Below are positions 8,581 through 17,714 of a stretch of DNA of 64,000 bases, piece after piece (position 1 is the first letter of the stretch; each line of letters begins with the position of its first letter). The notes under the pieces are model-generated. The model was not told the origin of the DNA, searched no databases, and was given only the letters and a program-made list of their open reading frames with translations. A program made the position numbers and the translations under genes. The DNA comes from CAYFKJ01 sp964528595 (lineage in GTDB: Bacteria; Pseudomonadota; Alphaproteobacteria; UBA2966): the NCBI GenBank assembly GCA_964528595.1, contig CAZGTM010000004.1, positions 1 to 64,000 on the forward strand. The letters are read 5' to 3'.

Positions 8581-9222
8581 CTAACGGGGTTTGGCTTTCA
8601 TGACGCGGTAGTAGGCCCAAAGCAGCCGGGCGGCGATGCCGCGGTGGGGACGCCAGGCTTCGGCGAGGTCGCGCATGGTTTCCGTATCGGGCCGGGTCTT
8701 CAGATCGAGCACGGCCTGGGCCGCCGCCTGCAGGGCCACGTCGCCGGCGGGCCAGACGTCATGGCGGCCCTCGACGAACAAGAGATAGATCTCCGCCGTC
8801 CAGGGTCCGATGCCGCGGATTGCGGTCAGGTGCTCGATCGCTTCATCATCCGCCATGCGGCTCAGGGCCTTGAGCTTCAAGTCGCCGTCCTGCAGCGCCC
8901 GGGCGATGCCCTGAACGTATTCGGCTTTTCGGGCGCCGAGACCGAGGCCTTTGAGATGCGGCACCGTGCGCGCGAGGGCGGTCTCCGGCGTCACACGTCC
9001 GAGGTCGGCCTCGATGCGGCCCCAGATGGCATTGGCCGAGGCCACCGAAAGCTGTTGTTCAACGATAATCTTGGCCAAGGTCGCGAAGCCCTTGGGCAGC
9101 CGGCGGTCGGGCAACGCGCCCGCCGCCTTGGCGGCCGGCTTGAAGCGGGCGTCGAGCCGGGCCAGCGCCCGGACCGCCCTCGCCGTCTCGGCGGCGCGCA
9201 TCGCTTTCGTCTGTCTACTCAT
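8581..9222 (-). CDS. DNA-3-methyladenine glycosylase, AlkA-like HhH-GPD family
   Basis: A 213-residue base-excision repair glycosylase of the AlkA/HhH-GPD superfamily that removes alkylated bases. The helix-hairpin-helix is LTAIRGIGPWTAEIYLL at about residues 132-148, followed by the catalytic aspartate D161 in WPAGDVALQ. No iron-sulfur cluster cysteines are present, which argues against Nth or MutY. The length matches the short AlkA form without the N-terminal TBP-like domain. The gene is divergent from gluQ with a 40-bp gap. Confidence 0.9.
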   Translation of the reverse strand: MSRQTKAMRAAETARAVRALARLDARFKPAAKAAGALPDRRLPKGFATLAKIIVEQQLSVASANAIWGRIEADLGRVTPETALARTVPHLKGLGLGARKAEYVQGIARALQDGDLKLKALSRMADDEAIEHLTAIRGIGPWTAEIYLLFVEGRHDVWPAGDVALQAAAQAVLDLKTRPDTETMRDLAEAWRPHRGIAARLLWAYYRVMKAKPR

Positions 9223-9262
9223 GGGGATGTGTTAGCGCGGATCATGGCCTATTGTCACGCCC

Positions 9263-10126
9263 ATGTCCCCGTCACCCGCCATCACTCGCTTCGCGCCGAG
9301 CCCCTCCGGCCACCTCCATCTGGGCCATGCCTACGCCGCCTTCGTCGCCTCCGAAACGGCCCGGCGCAGCGACGGAACATTCCTGCTGCGCATCGACGAC
9401 ATCGACCGCGCCCGCAGCCGCACGGAATTCGAGGAGGCCATATTCAAGGATCTTGCCTGGCTCGGTCTGACCTGGCAGGAAGAGGTGCCGCGTTCGTCCG
9501 GAAACATGCCGAAGTACCGCTCAGCCCTCGATGGTCTTTCGGCACGCGGGCTGCTTTATCCCTGCTTCTGTACGCGCGCCGACATCCGGGCCGAGATCGA
9601 ACGCAGCGACGAAGCCCCGCACGGCCCCGCGGGGTCCGTCTATCCGGGAATTTGCCGCGGTCTTACGGACGACGAACGCCGGACACGGATTGAGGCGGGC
9701 GAACCTCACGCCCTCCGGCTTCACATGGCGCGCGCCCTGGAAATCGCCGGGGGAGAATTGGTCTGGATCGACGCCGAGGCCGGAGAGGTCAAGGCGGACC
9801 CGGCGGCCCACGGCGACGTCGTTCTCGCCCGCAAGGACACGCCGACCAGCTACCCGATTTCGGTGGTGATCGACGACGCGGCGCAAGGCATAAACCTGGT
9901 GACGCGCGGCAAGGATCTTTTCCACGCCACGGACGTCCAGCGCCTGCTTCAGGAATTGCTCGGTCTACCGGTGCCTGACTACCACCACCACCGGCTGGTG
10001 ACGGATGACGTGGGCAACCGCCTGGCTACCCGCGATTCGGCGCACACTTTGCGGCAGATGCGCATGGACGGGGCAACGCCCGAAAGCGTTATGGTGCAGC
10101 TGCGCCGAAGTTACGAGGCGCGTTGA
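9263..10126 (+). CDS. gluQ: Glutamyl-Q tRNA(Asp) synthetase
   Basis: A 287-residue GluRS paralogue lacking the anticodon-binding domain. It activates glutamate and attaches it to queuosine at position 34 of tRNA(Asp). The N-terminus has the class I signature FAPSPSGHLHLGHAYAA and the ATP/amino-acid region LRIDDIDRARSR. The zinc ligands are in CFCTRAD and VYPGICRG, a pattern typical of GluQRS. The KMSKS-like loop is degenerate (GNRLATRDSAHTLRQ), as expected in this family. The last 16 bp overlap the convergent MFS gene. Confidence 0.93.
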   Translation: MSPSPAITRFAPSPSGHLHLGHAYAAFVASETARRSDGTFLLRIDDIDRARSRTEFEEAIFKDLAWLGLTWQEEVPRSSGNMPKYRSALDGLSARGLLYPCFCTRADIRAEIERSDEAPHGPAGSVYPGICRGLTDDERRTRIEAGEPHALRLHMARALEIAGGELVWIDAEAGEVKADPAAHGDVVLARKDTPTSYPISVVIDDAAQGINLVTRGKDLFHATDVQRLLQELLGLPVPDYHHHRLVTDDVGNRLATRDSAHTLRQMRMDGATPESVMVQLRRSYEAR

Positions 10127-11313
10127 GCCAACTTGGCGAGGCCGAAGGACAAGGCCGAACTGAATGAAAACGCCGCCACCGCCAGGGTCATGGGCACGTG
10201 CGTGCCATCGGAAATCTGTCCGACGATGACGACCGCGACGCCGGCGCCCACCATCTGCAAGAAGCCCAACAGGGCCGATGCCGAACCGGCAAATTCGGGG
10301 TGAACGCTCAGGGCGCCCGCCGTCGCGTTGGGAAAAACCAGCCCCATGCCGAGCACCACGACAACCATGGGACCGATGATGGAAGCGATGGACAACGCCG
10401 CGAATTGGGCCAGTCCGGCAAGCAACAATCCGCCGCACAATACGATGGCAACGCCGAGGACGATGGTCCGGTCTATGCCGATACGCGGGGTGATGCGCCC
10501 GGCTGAAAAGGAACCTGCGGCAAAACCGCCGACCGTTATCAGCCCGTACCAGCCGTAGGCCTGCTCTGACAGCCCGATCATGTTGATGACGATGAAAGGC
10601 GCCTCGGAAACGAAGGCGAACAGGGTGGCCAGTACGAACATGGACGACAGCGCATAGCCGAGGTAGGCCGGCGACACCAGCAGCCGACGGTAGATACCGG
10701 CAATGCCGGACAAGCCGCCGAGCGCCGGTTGATCCTCGGGCAAGGTCTCGGGCAACCGCCACCAGGCGATCAGCATGATCAGCAGGCCGAACGCCGCAAC
10801 GATGGCGAAGTTCATGCGCCAACCCGCCCAGGCGTAGACATAGGCGCCGATGAGGGGCGCCGTGGCCGGCGCGATGGCGATGGCGAAGGTGATGCTGGCC
10901 ATCATGCTGGCGGTCTGTTCGCGGTTAAAGAGGTCGCGCACCACCGCCCGGCTGACCACCGGCCCGACGCAAGCGCCGGCGGCCTGGAAAAACCGCGCCG
11001 CGATCAAGCCTTCCACGGACTGGGCAACCGCGCAGAGGATCGATGCCCCGGCGAACAGGGTCAGGCCGCCGAACAGGACAGGCCGCCGTCCGAAGCGGTC
11101 CGCCAAGGGGCCATAAAAGAGCTGGGTGAAGGCGATGCCCGCGAAATACGACGTCAGGGTCAACTGTGCCGTTGCCGAATTGGTGCCGAAATCCTCGGTG
11201 ATGGCCGGCAGCGTCGGGGTGTACATGTTGGTCGCGATGGCGCCCACCGCGACCAGCGAGGTCAGCAGTGCGACCAACTGCCCACGGCTTAAGCCGATCG
11301 CTTCGACGTTCAT
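10111..11313 (-). CDS. Bcr/CflA-family multidrug MFS transporter
   Basis: A 400-residue major facilitator with 12 predicted membrane segments. The TM2-TM3 loop carries the MFS motif GPLADRFGRRPVL. The N-terminal MYTPTLPAITEDFG and the segment ARFFQAAGACVGPVVSRAVVR resemble the Bcr/CflA drug:H+ antiporters (bicyclomycin, chloramphenicol, sulfonamide export). The substrate is not predictable. It overlaps the 3' end of gluQ by 16 bp in convergent orientation, and no regulator gene is adjacent. Confidence 0.9.
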   Translation of the reverse strand: MNVEAIGLSRGQLVALLTSLVAVGAIATNMYTPTLPAITEDFGTNSATAQLTLTSYFAGIAFTQLFYGPLADRFGRRPVLFGGLTLFAGASILCAVAQSVEGLIAARFFQAAGACVGPVVSRAVVRDLFNREQTASMMASITFAIAIAPATAPLIGAYVYAWAGWRMNFAIVAAFGLLIMLIAWWRLPETLPEDQPALGGLSGIAGIYRRLLVSPAYLGYALSSMFVLATLFAFVSEAPFIVINMIGLSEQAYGWYGLITVGGFAAGSFSAGRITPRIGIDRTIVLGVAIVLCGGLLLAGLAQFAALSIASIIGPMVVVVLGMGLVFPNATAGALSVHPEFAGSASALLGFLQMVGAGVAVVIVGQISDGTHVPMTLAVAAFSFSSALSFGLAKLAQRAS

Positions 11314-11481
11314 GGCGGGGGCCCCCGAATTATGCCAACGTTTTGGCCGCCATTACGGGATGTGATTTGTCGCTTTAACTTGCCGGAAGGTTGCGGACCT
11401 GTCCAATAAAATACGCCGCCAAAGTTGTATTACTTGGCGACGCGTTCTCAAATCGTTCCGGCTTCGCTTCGCCGGCGCCTA

Positions 11482-11501
11482 GCGCGGAGATGTTTCCGCG
11501 C
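11482..11501 (-). terminator. Hairpin downstream of rpsU
   Basis: A perfect 7-bp stem (GCGCGGA, 6-nt loop, TCCGCGC) starts 8 bp after the rpsU stop on the minus strand. It is in the right place for an rpsU terminator, but no T run follows it, so the call is tentative. Confidence 0.4.
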
Positions 11502-11509
11502 GACGGACG

Positions 11510-11710
11510 CTACTGGAACTTGGCGCGTTTGCGGGCCAGCTTGCGGGCGCGGCGAACAGCCTCGGCGCGCTTGCGCACGCGCTTTTCCGACGGCTTTTCG
11601 TAGGCGCGTCGCATCTTCATCTCACGGAAGATGCCTTCACGCTGCATTTTCTTCTTCAGCGCGCGCAGGGCCTGGTCGACGTTGTTCTCGCGAACGAATA
11701 CTTGAACCAC
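11510..11710 (-). CDS. rpsU: 30S ribosomal protein S21
   Basis: A 66-residue, strongly basic small-subunit protein, full length for bacterial S21. The N-terminus VQVFVRENNVDQALRALKKK and the central GIFREMKMRRAYEKPSEKR are the family core; the C-terminus is a run of Arg/Lys/Ala. The start codon is GTG at 11708-11710 with an AAGGG site upstream. It has its own promoter at 11788-11816 and is monocistronic. S21 aids selection of initiation sites on mRNA. Confidence 0.97.
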   Translation of the reverse strand: MVQVFVRENNVDQALRALKKKMQREGIFREMKMRRAYEKPSEKRVRKRAEAVRRARKLARKRAKFQ

Positions 11711-11787
11711 TTGGATTCCCTTACGTTTTTAGTCCAATGGATGCATAGCAATCCTGCCACGAAAGTAAACTCTCGCGCGGGGTTGTG

Positions 11788-11816
11788 GGTATACGCCAGC
11801 CCCGCCGCGCCGTCAA
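11788..11816 (-). promoter_or_regulatory. Sigma-70-type promoter of rpsU
   Basis: On the minus strand TTGACG (11811-11816) and TATACC (11788-11793) are separated by exactly 17 bp. The predicted start near 11781 gives a leader of about 70 nt before rpsU. It sits between the meaA stop and rpsU, so rpsU is not simply read through from meaA. Confidence 0.65.
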
Positions 11817-11843
11817 CACCAGATTGGGTTAAACGGGCTCAAA

Positions 11844-13850
11844 TCAGGCCGCCGCGTCGCGCTCCGAGGCCAGGGCGACGAAGTCGCTCATGATGGCGTT
11901 AAGCTCGAAGTCCTTGGGCGTGTAGACGCGGGCGACGCCCTGAGCGCGCAGGGCCTCGGCGTCGTCGTCGGGGATGATGCCACCGACCACCACCGGAATG
12001 TGGTCGAGACCCACCGCCGACAGTCCCTCCAGCACCTCGCCGACCAGCGCGATGTGGGAGCCCGAGAGAATGGAGAGGCCGATCAGGTGAACGTCCTCCG
12101 ACTTGGCGCTGGCGACGATCTCCGTAGGCGTCAGGCGGATGCCGGAATAGACCACGTCCATACCGGAATCGCGGGCCTTGACGGCGATCTGCTCGGCGCC
12201 GTTGGAATGGCCGTCGAGGCCGGGCTTGCCGACCAGCACCTTGAGCCGCCGGCCGAGCTTGGCCGACAGCGCCGAGACCTCCGCCCGCACCTCGTCCGAA
12301 GCGGCATCCGGCGCGTTGGCCGCCGCCGTCGCCGAAACGCCGGTGGGGGCGCGGTATTCGCCGAAGGTTTGACGCAGGCAATCGGACCACTCGCCGGTCG
12401 TCACCCCGGCCCGGGCGCAGTCGATGGAGGGTTTCATGACGTTGCGGTCCTCGGCCAGGGCCGAGCGCAGTTCATCCAGCGCCACGTCCACAGCTGCTTG
12501 GTCGCGGCTTTCGCGCCAGGCGTTGAGCCGCTCGATCTGGTCTTTCTCGGCGTTCTCGTCGACTTTAAGGAAACCGCCGTCGTCGGAGCCGACCAGGGGC
12601 GATTCCGCGCTTTCAGTGTAGGCGTTGACGCCGACCACGGTCTGCTCGCCGCTTTCGATTGCGGCGATGCGCCGGGCATTCGAAGCCACGAGCTGTTCCT
12701 TCATGTAGCCCATTTCGACCGCCGCGACGGCGCCGCCCAAGGCGTCGATGGCCTTCATTTCTTCCCGCGCCTCGGCTTTTAAGGCGTCCGTCTTGGCCTC
12801 GATTTCCGGTGAACCGGCGAAGATGTCGCCGTATTCCAGCAAATCGGTCTCCAGCGCCACGATCTGCTGCAGCCGCAGGCTCCACTGCTGGTCCCAGGGC
12901 CGCGGCAGGCCCAATGCTTCGTTCCAGGCCGGCAGCTGCACGGCGCGGGCGCGGGCGTTCTTCGAGAGCACCACGGCCAGCATCTCGAGAAGTATCCGGT
13001 AGACGTTGTTTTCCGGCTGCTGCTCCGTCAGGCCCAACGAATTCACCTGTACGCCATAGCGGAAGCGGCGAAACTTTTCCTCCTTGACGCCGTAACGCTC
13101 AAGGCAGATTTCGTCCCACAGTTCGGTAAACGCCCGCATCTTGCAGAGCTCCGTGATGAAACGGATGCCAGCGTTGACGAAGAAGCTGATGCGCCCCACT
13201 ACGCGGGCGAAGTCGGCGTCCGGCACCTGGCCGCCGGCTTTGACGAGATCCAACACCGCCTGGGCGGTCGAGAGCGCGTAGGCCAATTCCTGGCTCGGCG
13301 TCGCGCCCGCTTCCTGCAGGTGGTAGGAGCAGACGTTGGTTGGATTCCAGCGCGGCACTTCGTTATAGGTCCAGGTGATGACGTCACCGATCAGCCGCAT
13401 GGAGGGTTGCGGCGGAAAGACGTACGTCCCGCGGCTGAGGTATTCCTTGACGATGTCGTTCTGCACGGTGCCGGCAAGATCGCCGCGCGCCGCGCCTTGT
13501 TCGTCGGCCAGCGCCACGTACATGGCCAGCACCCAGGGCGCCGTGGCGTTGATGGTCATCGAGGTGTTCATCTTGTCGAGCGGGATGCCGTCGAACAGCG
13601 TCCGCATATCGCCGAGATGCGCCACCGGTACGCCGACCTTGCCGACCTCGCCGCGGGCCAGTTCGTGGTCGCTGTCGTAGCCCGTTTGGGTCGGCAGATC
13701 GAAGGCGACCGAAAGGCCTGTTTGCCCGCGCGCCAGGTTGGTGCGGTACAGTTCGTTCGACGCCTTTGCCGAAGAATGACCCGAATATGTCCTCACCAGC
13801 CAGGGAATTTTGGCAGCGGGCTTGGGAGATTCTTGTTTGCGATCAGTCAT
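11844..13850 (-). CDS. meaA: Ethylmalonyl-CoA mutase (MeaA)
   Basis: A 668-residue coenzyme-B12 mutase that converts (2R)-ethylmalonyl-CoA to (2S)-methylsuccinyl-CoA in the ethylmalonyl-CoA pathway. The N-terminal barrel begins PWLVRTYSGHSSAKASNELY and contains the substrate region GLSVAFDLPTQTGYDSDH. The C-terminal cobalamin domain has the base-off motif with D546, H548 and G551 (LDGHSNG). A single chain of about 670 residues fits MeaA/Ecm rather than the larger MutB subunit of methylmalonyl-CoA mutase. The ATG at 13848-13850 has an AGGA site; further upstream codons are not family-like. It is divergent from ccr, the preceding step of the pathway. Confidence 0.93.
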   Translation of the reverse strand: MTDRKQESPKPAAKIPWLVRTYSGHSSAKASNELYRTNLARGQTGLSVAFDLPTQTGYDSDHELARGEVGKVGVPVAHLGDMRTLFDGIPLDKMNTSMTINATAPWVLAMYVALADEQGAARGDLAGTVQNDIVKEYLSRGTYVFPPQPSMRLIGDVITWTYNEVPRWNPTNVCSYHLQEAGATPSQELAYALSTAQAVLDLVKAGGQVPDADFARVVGRISFFVNAGIRFITELCKMRAFTELWDEICLERYGVKEEKFRRFRYGVQVNSLGLTEQQPENNVYRILLEMLAVVLSKNARARAVQLPAWNEALGLPRPWDQQWSLRLQQIVALETDLLEYGDIFAGSPEIEAKTDALKAEAREEMKAIDALGGAVAAVEMGYMKEQLVASNARRIAAIESGEQTVVGVNAYTESAESPLVGSDDGGFLKVDENAEKDQIERLNAWRESRDQAAVDVALDELRSALAEDRNVMKPSIDCARAGVTTGEWSDCLRQTFGEYRAPTGVSATAAANAPDAASDEVRAEVSALSAKLGRRLKVLVGKPGLDGHSNGAEQIAVKARDSGMDVVYSGIRLTPTEIVASAKSEDVHLIGLSILSGSHIALVGEVLEGLSAVGLDHIPVVVGGIIPDDDAEALRAQGVARVYTPKDFELNAIMSDFVALASERDAAA

Positions 13851-13908
13851 TTCGGGGGGTCCTGGGCACACTTTGAAACAATATTGCGGCGATGCAGCAT
13901 GAATCCGC

Positions 13909-13936
13909 TTGCAGCAGCGATGGGAAACAACATAAT
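13909..13936 (+). promoter_or_regulatory. Candidate ccr promoter
   Basis: TTGCAG (13909-13914) and CATAAT (13931-13936) with 16-bp spacing face ccr. Transcription would begin near 13943, at the edge of the first palindrome in this region. The match is moderate; the mutase promoter must lie in the same 170-bp gap on the other strand. Confidence 0.4.
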
Positions 13937-13944
13937 AGCGTCTT

Positions 13945-13959
13945 TGTTGCGCTGCAACA
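13945..13959. promoter_or_regulatory. Palindromic operator-like site in meaA-ccr gap (1)
   Basis: TGTTGC-GCT-GCAACA is a perfect 6-bp inverted repeat at the centre of the divergent promoter region. A looser relative (ATTGC ... GCAGCAT) lies at 13882-13900. Position between the divergent mutase and ccr genes suggests a shared regulator-binding site. Confidence 0.5.
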
Positions 13960-13969
13960 TTTCCCCCCA

Positions 13970-13995
13970 CCCGGACAATTTGGTCATTGTCCGGG
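13970..13995. promoter_or_regulatory. Palindromic operator-like site in meaA-ccr gap (2)
   Basis: CCCGGACAAT, a 6-nt spacer TTGGTC, then ATTGTCCGGG: a perfect 10-bp inverted repeat ending 25 bp before the ccr start codon. It could be an operator for a dimeric repressor or activator, or a hairpin in the ccr leader RNA close to the ribosome site. No regulator gene is adjacent. Confidence 0.6.
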
Positions 13996-14020
13996 AAGAT
14001 CAGTCAACCGGAGACGCACT

Positions 14021-15346
14021 ATGCCCCAGGCGACCGCCGCCGCCCTCCAGCAGGACGAGAGTCAGGAGCCCCTTGAGGGCGAGATCAAGGATCTTTACGA
14101 GGTCGGAGAAATTCCCCCGCTCGGCCACGTGCCGAAGAACATGTACGCCTGGGCGATCCGCCGCGAACGCCACGGCCCCCCGGAAGAGGCGATGCAGGTC
14201 GAGGTCGTCGACACGCCGGAAATCGATTCCCACGAGGTTTTGGTTTTCGTCATGGCCGCCGGCGTCAACTACAACGGCGTCTGGGCCAGCTTGGGCATTC
14301 CGATTTCTCCCTTCGACGCGCACAAGGCGGATTTCCATATCGCGGGTTCCGACGCGTCGGGCATCGTCTGGAAGGTCGGCTCCAAGGTGACGCGCTGGAA
14401 GGTGGGCGACGAAGTGGTCGTTCACTGCAACCAGGATGACGGCGACGACGAAGAGTGCAACGGCGGCGATCCAATGTTCTCGCCCAGTCAGCGGATCTGG
14501 GGCTACGAAACCCCCGACGGCAGCTTTGCCCAGTTCACCAACGTGCAGGCCCAGCAGATCATGGACCGCCCGCGCCACCTGACCTGGGAGGAAAGCGCCT
14601 GCTACACGCTGACGCTGGCCACCGCCTATCGCATGCTGTTCGGCCACCGGCCGCACATTCTCAGGCCCGGCCACAACGTGCTGGTCTGGGGCGCCTCCGG
14701 CGGCCTGGGGTCCATGGCCATCCAGTTGATCGCCACGGCCGGCGCCAACGCCATCGGCGTGATCTCGGACGAGGACAAGCGCGAATTCGTGTTGTCGCTG
14801 GGCGCCAAGGGCGTCGTTAACCGCAAGGACTACGATTGTTGGGGCCAGTTGCCCCCTGTCGAAGACACCGAGGGCTACAAGGAGTACATGAAGAAGTGCC
14901 GGCCCTTCGGCAAGGCGATCTGGGACATCACCGGCAAGGGCGTCGACGTCGACTTCGTCTTCGAGCATCCCGGCGAACAAACCTTCCCGGTCTCCTGCTT
15001 CGTCGTCAAGCGCGGCGGCATGGTCGTCTTTTGCGCCGGCACCACGGGTTACAACCTCACCTTCGACGCGCGCTTCGTCTGGATGCGGCAAAAGCGTATC
15101 CAGGGTAGCCACTTCGCCAATCTCAAGCAGGCGGCCCAGGCCAACAAGCTGGTGATCGAGCGCCGCATCGATCCCTGCATGTCGGAAGTGTTCACCTGGG
15201 CGGACATCCCGCGCGCCCATACCAAGATGTGGAACAACGAACACAAGCCCGGCAACATGGCCGTGCTGGTCTCCGCCAAGGTGCCGGGCCTGCGCACCGT
15301 CGAGGACTGCCGCGAGGCCTGGGAAGACAGCAACGACGCGGCCTGA
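14021..15346 (+). CDS. ccr: Crotonyl-CoA carboxylase/reductase
   Basis: A 441-residue medium-chain dehydrogenase-type enzyme that carboxylates and reduces crotonyl-CoA to (2S)-ethylmalonyl-CoA with NADPH; it is the marker enzyme of the ethylmalonyl-CoA pathway. Seen are LGHVPKNMYAWAIRRERHG at the N-terminus, AAGVNYNGVWASLG, the long insertion with HCNQDDGDDEECNGGDPMF, and the nucleotide site VWGASGGLGSMAIQL. The C-terminal FAGTTGYN-like FCAGTTGYNLTFDAR and RIQGSHFANLKQA are typical. The ATG at 14021 follows a CCGGAG-like site. mcd follows about 95 bp downstream. Confidence 0.96.
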   Translation: MPQATAAALQQDESQEPLEGEIKDLYEVGEIPPLGHVPKNMYAWAIRRERHGPPEEAMQVEVVDTPEIDSHEVLVFVMAAGVNYNGVWASLGIPISPFDAHKADFHIAGSDASGIVWKVGSKVTRWKVGDEVVVHCNQDDGDDEECNGGDPMFSPSQRIWGYETPDGSFAQFTNVQAQQIMDRPRHLTWEESACYTLTLATAYRMLFGHRPHILRPGHNVLVWGASGGLGSMAIQLIATAGANAIGVISDEDKREFVLSLGAKGVVNRKDYDCWGQLPPVEDTEGYKEYMKKCRPFGKAIWDITGKGVDVDFVFEHPGEQTFPVSCFVVKRGGMVVFCAGTTGYNLTFDARFVWMRQKRIQGSHFANLKQAAQANKLVIERRIDPCMSEVFTWADIPRAHTKMWNNEHKPGNMAVLVSAKVPGLRTVEDCREAWEDSNDAA

Positions 15347-15440
15347 CGCCTCAAACGGTTAACTTGAACTCGAAAGCTTGGTAGGCGGTAATCGATCGAC
15401 GATCGATTGCCGCCGAGTGCCACCCAATCCAAGGCATGAC

Positions 15441-17105
15441 ATGACTGACAGCATTATTCTGGAAAACTTGAGCGGACGTTGCCGCGACGGCCTGACGGCG
15501 GCGGATGCTTTCTTGATGGCGGCGAAGCAGGCGGTGACGGCCAAGGTTACCGTGGAGGGCCGGGTTGACGGCAAGGCGCTGGAACGCGACCAGTATGCCG
15601 CCCACGGCCTGGCCTGGGCCGCGACCTACGTGGAGACGCTGCGGCAGTTGCTCAACTGGGCCGAGGCGCTGGACGCAGACGGCGATTACGGCGAAATGGA
15701 ACAGCTGATCGTCCAGATGGTGTTCGGCGAATACCTCGCCCAGCTCGGCTACGGCATTCCCATGTGGCAGTCGGAAATCGTCCGTCCCTCGGCCATGGGC
15801 GTGCCGCACCAGGCCTACAAGGATTACCGCAAAAAGGTTCATACCCTGACCAGCCGGGGCAACACGCCGGCGGCCCGCCTGCGCCTGGCCGAATTGATCT
15901 CGGAAGGCGCCGATTCGGGCCACTTCGGCGCCCTGGGCCTCGATGAAACGCTCGGCATGGTGCGCGATCAGTTCCGCCGGTTCTCCGACGAGGAAGTCGC
16001 GCCGAACGCCCACGAATGGCACCTCAAGAACGAGCTAATCCCCCTGGAGGTCATCGAGCATATGGCCGAAATGGGCGTTTTCGGTCTGACGGTGCCGGAG
16101 GAATTCGGGGGCCTGGAGATGGGCAAGACGGCGATGTGCGTCGTCTCCGAGGAGCTTTCGCGCGGCTACATTGGCGTCGGCTCCCTCGGCACGCGCTCGG
16201 AGATCGCCGCCGAACTGGTGCGTCTTGGCGGCACCGACGAGCAGAAGAATTATTGGCTGCCCAAGATCGCCTCGGGCGAAATCCTCCCCACCGCGGTGTT
16301 CACTGAACCCAACACGGGCTCCGACCTGGGCTCCCTTCGCACCCGCGCAACGAAAGCCGGCGATACCTATACCGTCACCGGCGCCAAGACCTGGATCACT
16401 CACGCCGCGCGTTCCGACGTCATGACGATGCTGGTCCGCACCAACGACCAGGACAAGGGCTATCGCGGCCTCAGCATGTTCCTGGCCGAAAAACAGCGCG
16501 GCACGGAGGACGATCCCTTCCCCACCGACGGCATGACGGGCTCGGAAATCGAGGTTCTCGGCTACCGCGGCATGCGCGAATACGAGCTCTCGTTCGACGG
16601 CTTCGAAATTCCCGCCGGCAACCTGCTGGGTGAGCAGGAAGGCAACGGCTTCAAGCAGCTCATGGCGACGTTCGAATCGGCCCGCATCCAGACCGCCGCG
16701 CGCGCTCTGGGCGTGGCGCAGAACGCTTTTGAGATCGGCCTCGGCTATGCCCGCGACCGGGTGCAGTTCGGCAAGCCGATCTACGAATTCCCCCGCGTTC
16801 ACGGCAAGCTGGCCTGGGCCGCGGCTGAGATCATGGCCGCCCGGCAGCTCACCTACTTCTCGGCCCGCGAAAAGGATGCCGATCACCGCTGCGACCTGGA
16901 GGCCGGCATGGCCAAGCTGCTGGCCGCCCGCGTCGCTTGGAGTACCGCCGACAACGCCCTGCAGATCCACGGCGGCAACGGCTTTGCGCTGGAATTCGAA
17001 ATCAGCCGCGTGCTGTGCGATGCCCGCATCCTCAACATTTTCGAGGGCGCCGGCGAAATCCAGGCGCAAGTTATCGCCCGTCGGCTACTTGAGGGCGCAA
17101 ACTAG
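15441..17105 (+). CDS. mcd: (2S)-Methylsuccinyl-CoA dehydrogenase
   Basis: A 554-residue FAD acyl-CoA dehydrogenase that oxidises (2S)-methylsuccinyl-CoA to mesaconyl-CoA. Ordinary acyl-CoA dehydrogenases are about 380 residues; this one has an N-terminal extension of some 160 residues, a known mark of Mcd. The catalytic core starts near LDETLGMVRDQFRRF and carries VFTEPNTGSDLGSLRTRA, ITHAARSDVMTMLVR and the C-terminal HGGNGFALEFEISRVLCDA. The ATG at 15441 was chosen over an out-of-frame ATG five bases earlier. With ccr and meaA beside it the assignment is strong. Its electron acceptor is expected to be the ETF encoded at 23.7-25.4 kb. Confidence 0.93.
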   Translation: MTDSIILENLSGRCRDGLTAADAFLMAAKQAVTAKVTVEGRVDGKALERDQYAAHGLAWAATYVETLRQLLNWAEALDADGDYGEMEQLIVQMVFGEYLAQLGYGIPMWQSEIVRPSAMGVPHQAYKDYRKKVHTLTSRGNTPAARLRLAELISEGADSGHFGALGLDETLGMVRDQFRRFSDEEVAPNAHEWHLKNELIPLEVIEHMAEMGVFGLTVPEEFGGLEMGKTAMCVVSEELSRGYIGVGSLGTRSEIAAELVRLGGTDEQKNYWLPKIASGEILPTAVFTEPNTGSDLGSLRTRATKAGDTYTVTGAKTWITHAARSDVMTMLVRTNDQDKGYRGLSMFLAEKQRGTEDDPFPTDGMTGSEIEVLGYRGMREYELSFDGFEIPAGNLLGEQEGNGFKQLMATFESARIQTAARALGVAQNAFEIGLGYARDRVQFGKPIYEFPRVHGKLAWAAAEIMAARQLTYFSAREKDADHRCDLEAGMAKLLAARVAWSTADNALQIHGGNGFALEFEISRVLCDARILNIFEGAGEIQAQVIARRLLEGAN

Positions 17106-17217
17106 CCCCGCAACCCGGTTTCACATGTTGCTCGCGGCCTATCACAAGGCTGTGCATTGATCTTCCGCTGGCCCGTTCTTACGTCAAAATGGAGTGGAAC
17201 GGCCCGGGAGATTAGTC

Positions 17218-17664
17218 ATGTTGCAAACCATTCTGGTTCCCGTCGACGGCACTGACCATGCCGACAAGGCGATCGACATCGCCGCTGATCTCGGCACCAA
17301 GCACGACGCCAAACTCATTTTCCTCTACGCCATTCCGGATCGCGAAGTTTCCCGGGACGTGGCGCAACTTGCGGCTCTCGAGCACGTCGACGGACCGCTC
17401 GACTTCGTGCGCTACAGCTTGGTTGCGGAGAGCATCATCCGCGCCGCCGAAGAGGAAGCGCGGTCGCGGGGCGCAACGAACGTTGAATCGGTGTATGCCG
17501 ACGGCGACCCCGCCGACGCCATCCTGAAGGAAGCGATCGATCGGGACGCCGACATGATCGTGATGGGCTCACGCGGCCGTTCCGACCTTCATGCCTTGCT
17601 GCGGGGTAGCGTTTCCCACAAAGTGGCCGAGCACGCGCCCTGTACCTGCGTCACAGTGCGCTGA
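17218..17664 (+). CDS. Universal stress protein, UspA family (1)
   Basis: A 148-residue single-domain Usp. The start LQTILVPVDGTDHADKA and the ATP-binding signature G-x2-G-x9-G-S near the C-terminus (MGSRGRSDLHALLRGSVS) are both present, so nucleotide binding is likely. The ATG at 17218 has a GGGAG site; an upstream in-frame ATG at 17194 does not. It is a close paralogue of the next gene and lies between mcd and the adenosyltransferase gene. Its link to this pathway is only by position. Confidence 0.92.
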   Translation: MLQTILVPVDGTDHADKAIDIAADLGTKHDAKLIFLYAIPDREVSRDVAQLAALEHVDGPLDFVRYSLVAESIIRAAEEEARSRGATNVESVYADGDPADAILKEAIDRDADMIVMGSRGRSDLHALLRGSVSHKVAEHAPCTCVTVR

Positions 17665-17714
17665 AGGCCGCCGATCCCCGCGACCACATGCCGCATTCCT
17701 GACAGCCGGGGCCC

